This document shows positions 5,862 to 8,857 of a stretch of DNA of 8,857 nucleotides, in pieces. Every line of letters starts with the position of its first letter. The stretch's first letter is position 1. A model generated the notes under the pieces. That model saw only the letters and a program-made list of their open reading frames with translations, was not told where the DNA came from and ran no database searches. The translations under genes and the position numbers were made by a program. This DNA is from VFKU01 sp964411925 (GTDB taxonomy: Bacteria; Hydrogenedentota; Hydrogenedentia; Hydrogenedentales; GCA-2746185). The DNA lies in the NCBI GenBank assembly GCA_964411925.1, contig CAYPNI010000149.1:1-8857 (forward strand), written 5' to 3'.

Positions 5862-8857
5862 ATGAACATCCACCGCTCGTTCTGCCTTCGCCTGGCATTC
5901 CGCCTGATTGCCCTGCTCGCGTTTACAGGTGCGGCCACCCCGGAGCTCGCCGCGCAGCGCGGCGCCGCGCCGACCGACCCATTGCAGGAGGGCCTCCAGC
6001 TCAAGCCGACGCGCACGGCAACCTGGACCACCAATGTCGGGCACTGGATTTCTCTCGACGTGAGTCCCGACGGGCGGACGATCGCCTTCGACCACCTCGG
6101 CGACATCTACACGATGCCGATCACCGGCGGAAAGGCGACGCCCCTCACGCGCGGCATGGCGTTCGACGGGCAGCCACGATTCTCGCCTGATGGCCGCAAG
6201 CTCGTGTTCGTCAGCGACCGTGACGGCGGCTGGAACCTGTGGACGATGTCGCTCGACAAGCGCGACACGGCGCAGGTGACGCGCGGCAAGACGAACACGT
6301 ACCAGTCACCGGAGTGGACGCCGGACGGCAAGTACGTGATCGCCGAGCGGGGGACGAAACTCTGGATCTTCCACGTGGACGGCGGGTCGGGCCAGCAGCT
6401 GATCCGGGCCGCGGCCCCGGCTGGCGGCGGCGCGGCGGCCGGCGCGGACGTGATGCGGCAGATGGGTGCGGCGTTCGGTGACAGTGCCCGCTATGTGTGG
6501 TTCGAACAGCGACGCGGATCGTGGATATACAACACGCCGATGAGTGACTATGACCTCGCCGTGTTCGACCGTGAGACAGGCGACGTGAGCGTGAAGGAAA
6601 ACCGGTGGGGGTCGGCGTTCCGCCCCACGCTCTCGCCCGATGGCCGCTGGCTCGTGTACGGCACGCGCCACATCAACCAGACCTACCTGCGCATTCGCGA
6701 CCTCCGGAGCGGCGAGGAGCGGTGGCTCGTCGGGCCGGTGCAGCGCGACGACCTCGAATCGCGCGCGTCGCTCGACGTGCTGCCGGGGATGAGCTTCACG
6801 CCGGACTCGCGCCACGTGCTCACAACGTGGAACGGCCGCATCTGGAGTGTCGCGGTGGCCGACGGCGCCGCAACCGAGATCCCGTTCGAGGTGGACGTGG
6901 TGCAGGCGCTCGGCCCGAACGTCCACCATCAGTATCCGATCAGCGACTCGGCGACGTTCATCGTCAAGCAGGTCCGCGACGGGGTGCCGTCGCCGGACGG
7001 CCGGCGCCTCGCGTTCGTGGCGCTCGACCACATCTATACGATGGACTATCCGAACGGCACGCCGCGCCGGCTGACGTCGGCGCCCGAGGGAGAGTTCCAG
7101 CCTGCGTGGAGTCCCGACGGACAGTGGATTGCCTATACGACCTTCCCGAGCAATGCGGGCGGCAACCTCTACCGCATGCGGGCCGACGGGAGCGGCCAGC
7201 CGCAGCGTCTCACGAACGAAGCGGCCTTCTGGCAGCGCCCCGTGTATGCGCCGAGCGGATCGCGGATCGTTGCCATCAAGGGGCCGGCGCGCAACTTCAC
7301 CGACCTGTCGCCCGGCGGCGGTGGCGGCGGCGGATCGCAGAACCAGCTGGTCTGGATTCCGGCATCAGGTGGCAGCGCGACGGTGATCGCCGAGTCGGAC
7401 GGCATCAGCAATCCCCATTTCGTGCGAACCGACAGCACGCGCATCTACGCCTATGGCGGCGGCCGCGGTCTCGTGTCGATGCGCTGGGACGGCACCGATG
7501 TGAAGACCCACCTCCGCGTGAACCGTGCGGCGCCGCCTGGCGGCGACGGCGGGGGCGGCGGCCGTGGCGGCGCGGCGAGCTGGGTGCAGATCTCCCCGTC
7601 CGGCGATCAGGCGCTCGCGCAAGCCGGGAATGACGTTTACCTCGTGTCGATGCCGTGGGTGGGGGCCGACCCGCCGACCATCACGGTGGGCGATGCGGTG
7701 GGCAATTTCCCGATGAAGAAACTCTCGGACATCGGCGCGCAGTTCCCTGCGTGGCGTGCCGATGGCCGGTTTGTGCACTGGTCGATCGGCAACGCGCACG
7801 TCGTGTACGACGTGGAACGGGGCCGTGCGTTCGACGACTCCGTCCGGCGCGCCGGAACAGGGCGTGGCGGGGCCACCGCCGACTCGGCGGGTGGCGGAGG
7901 GCGAGGCGGCCGCGGCGGTGCGCCCGCACGGCCGCCGATGTTCCAGCCCGACGAGACCCGCATTCGCGTGGTCGGTACGCGCGACATCCCGAGCGGCAGC
8001 GTGGTGCTGCGCGGGGCGCGGATCGTCACGATGAAGGGCCGGGAAGTGATCGAGAATGGCGACGTCGTGATCCAGAACAACCGGATCGTGGGCGTCGGTC
8101 GCCGCGGGAGCGTGCGCGCGCCGGCGGGGGCCCGCGTGATCGACGTGAGCGGCAAGACGATCGTGCCTGGCTTCGTGGACACGCATTCGCACTTCCGTGC
8201 GGCGGGCGGCATTCACCGCGATCCCGTGTGGGCGTACGTCGCGAACCTCGCGTACGGTGTCACCGCGGGTCGCGATCCGCAGACGGGCACCACCGACGTG
8301 CTCTCCTATGAAGATCAGGTGATGGCGGGCAACATCCTCGGCCCGCGCATCTATTCGACGGGGCCCGGCCTGTTCGGCGCCGGCAACGCAAACGGCGAGA
8401 ACATCCGCGACCTGGCACACGCGCGGAACGTGCTCAAGCGGTACAGCGATTACTACGACACGAAGACGCTCAAGCAGTACGGCGCCGGCAACCGCGAACA
8501 GCGGCAGTGGATCATCCAGGCCGCGAATGAACTCAAGCTGATGCCGACCACGGAAGGGTCGCTCGACATCAAGATGAACATCACGGAAGCGATCGACGGC
8601 TACAGCGGCCACGAGCACACGATCCCGACATTCCCGCTGCAGCCCGACGTGATCCGCCTGCTGAAGGAATCGGGCATCGCATACACGCCGACGATCGTGG
8701 TCGCATACGGCGCGCCGTGGGCCGAGAACTACTGGTTCGAGAAGATGGATTTGCTCAACGACGAGAAGCTGAAGCGGGTCACGCCGTGGAGCGACCTCGA
8801 GGGCAAGATCCTGCGGCGCGGCGGCTCACCGGGCGCGGTGACGACCGGGGCGAGCGC
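5862..8857 (+). CDS. Exported amidohydrolase with N-terminal TolB-like (PD40) beta-propeller, C-terminus beyond window
   Basis: The frame is open from ATG 5862 to the window end, giving 998 codons without a stop. Residues 1-31 form a Sec signal peptide (Arg-rich n-region, RLIALLAFTGAA core, cleavage probably near LAA-QRG). Ten PD40/WD40-like motifs follow, starting at about residues 67, 107, 152, 257, 312, 376, 416, 462, 577 and 631; most read (S/T)PDGR. Gly-rich linkers occupy 485-491, 559-573 and 664-692. From about 710 an amidohydrolase domain begins (GARIVTMKG, then GKTIVPGFVDTHSHF). H775 and H777 are the HxH metal ligands, and GYSGHEHT (913-920) and TTEG (896-899) are likely further metal or active-site segments. 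The fold hydrolyses amide, ester or related bonds; the substrate is unknown, and a cyclic peptide or dipeptide is only a guess. The missing end should complete the metal site. No Shine-Dalgarno precedes the ATG, but the signal peptide fixes the start well. Confidence 0.92.
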   Translation, partial: MNIHRSFCLRLAFRLIALLAFTGAATPELAAQRGAAPTDPLQEGLQLKPTRTATWTTNVGHWISLDVSPDGRTIAFDHLGDIYTMPITGGKATPLTRGMAFDGQPRFSPDGRKLVFVSDRDGGWNLWTMSLDKRDTAQVTRGKTNTYQSPEWTPDGKYVIAERGTKLWIFHVDGGSGQQLIRAAAPAGGGAAAGADVMRQMGAAFGDSARYVWFEQRRGSWIYNTPMSDYDLAVFDRETGDVSVKENRWGSAFRPTLSPDGRWLVYGTRHINQTYLRIRDLRSGEERWLVGPVQRDDLESRASLDVLPGMSFTPDSRHVLTTWNGRIWSVAVADGAATEIPFEVDVVQALGPNVHHQYPISDSATFIVKQVRDGVPSPDGRRLAFVALDHIYTMDYPNGTPRRLTSAPEGEFQPAWSPDGQWIAYTTFPSNAGGNLYRMRADGSGQPQRLTNEAAFWQRPVYAPSGSRIVAIKGPARNFTDLSPGGGGGGGSQNQLVWIPASGGSATVIAESDGISNPHFVRTDSTRIYAYGGGRGLVSMRWDGTDVKTHLRVNRAAPPGGDGGGGGRGGAASWVQISPSGDQALAQAGNDVYLVSMPWVGADPPTITVGDAVGNFPMKKLSDIGAQFPAWRADGRFVHWSIGNAHVVYDVERGRAFDDSVRRAGTGRGGATADSAGGGGRGGRGGAPARPPMFQPDETRIRVVGTRDIPSGSVVLRGARIVTMKGREVIENGDVVIQNNRIVGVGRRGSVRAPAGARVIDVSGKTIVPGFVDTHSHFRAAGGIHRDPVWAYVANLAYGVTAGRDPQTGTTDVLSYEDQVMAGNILGPRIYSTGPGLFGAGNANGENIRDLAHARNVLKRYSDYYDTKTLKQYGAGNREQRQWIIQAANELKLMPTTEGSLDIKMNITEAIDGYSGHEHTIPTFPLQPDVIRLLKESGIAYTPTIVVAYGAPWAENYWFEKMDLLNDEKLKRVTPWSDLEGKILRRGGSPGAVTTGAS

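Noticed and set aside
7314..7937. Gly-codon repeats considered as a CRISPR or other DNA repeat array
   Set aside because: The units are 3-bp codon-level GGC/GGT runs inside an intact reading frame, with no spacer structure.
7365..8618. A 417-codon minus-strand open frame, and a similar 241-codon one at 6306-7031
   Set aside because: Both mirror the coding strand of the propeller-amidohydrolase, whose frame is open and full of recognisable motifs; the antisense readings have none.

Overview
The window reads as high-GC bacterial chromosome. It comes from a draft or metagenome assembly, because a run of exactly 100 N interrupts one gene. Several traits fit Gemmatimonadota or a related soil phylum such as Acidobacteriota: a short lipoprotein with a Cys-Ser-Gly-Asp...Thr-Gly-Pro-Gly mature start, a DUF1800/DUF1501 gene pair, and a very large secreted hydrolase with an N-terminal TolB-like propeller and poly-glycine linkers. 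This placement is an inference from protein style, not from a marker gene.

Layout, left to right. (1) Positions 1-111 hold a 12-bp tandem repeat, a pair of 12-bp direct repeats and a small GC hairpin. (2) A plus-strand pair follows: an AGXT2-like class III aminotransferase (112-1464), then 13 bp later a small protein of the T4-endonuclease-V / pyrimidine-dimer glycosylase family (1478-1918). (3) A small minus-strand lipoprotein (1915-2427) converges on that pair. The two stop codons share one CTAG palindrome. (4) A plus-strand type-1 copper protein (cupredoxin lipoprotein, 2456-2809) lies head-to-head with the lipoprotein, only 28 bp away. (5) A minus-strand operon runs DUF1800 (5596-4172, containing the assembly gap) then DUF1501 (4140-2827). 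Both proteins carry twin-arginine signal sequences. (6) A 265-bp divergent spacer follows. (7) The plus-strand start of a giant exported amidohydrolase (5862 to beyond 8857) has about ten PD40 blades before its catalytic domain. It is cut by the window end.

Five of the seven genes encode exported proteins (two lipoproteins, two Tat substrates, one Sec substrate). The right three quarters of the window is therefore mostly an envelope or extracellular module, while the first two genes are cytoplasmic. The DUF1800/DUF1501 pair is a widely recurring partnership of unknown function and is the nearest thing here to an uncharacterised system. I saw no phage, transposon, CRISPR, defence, tRNA or rRNA signal.
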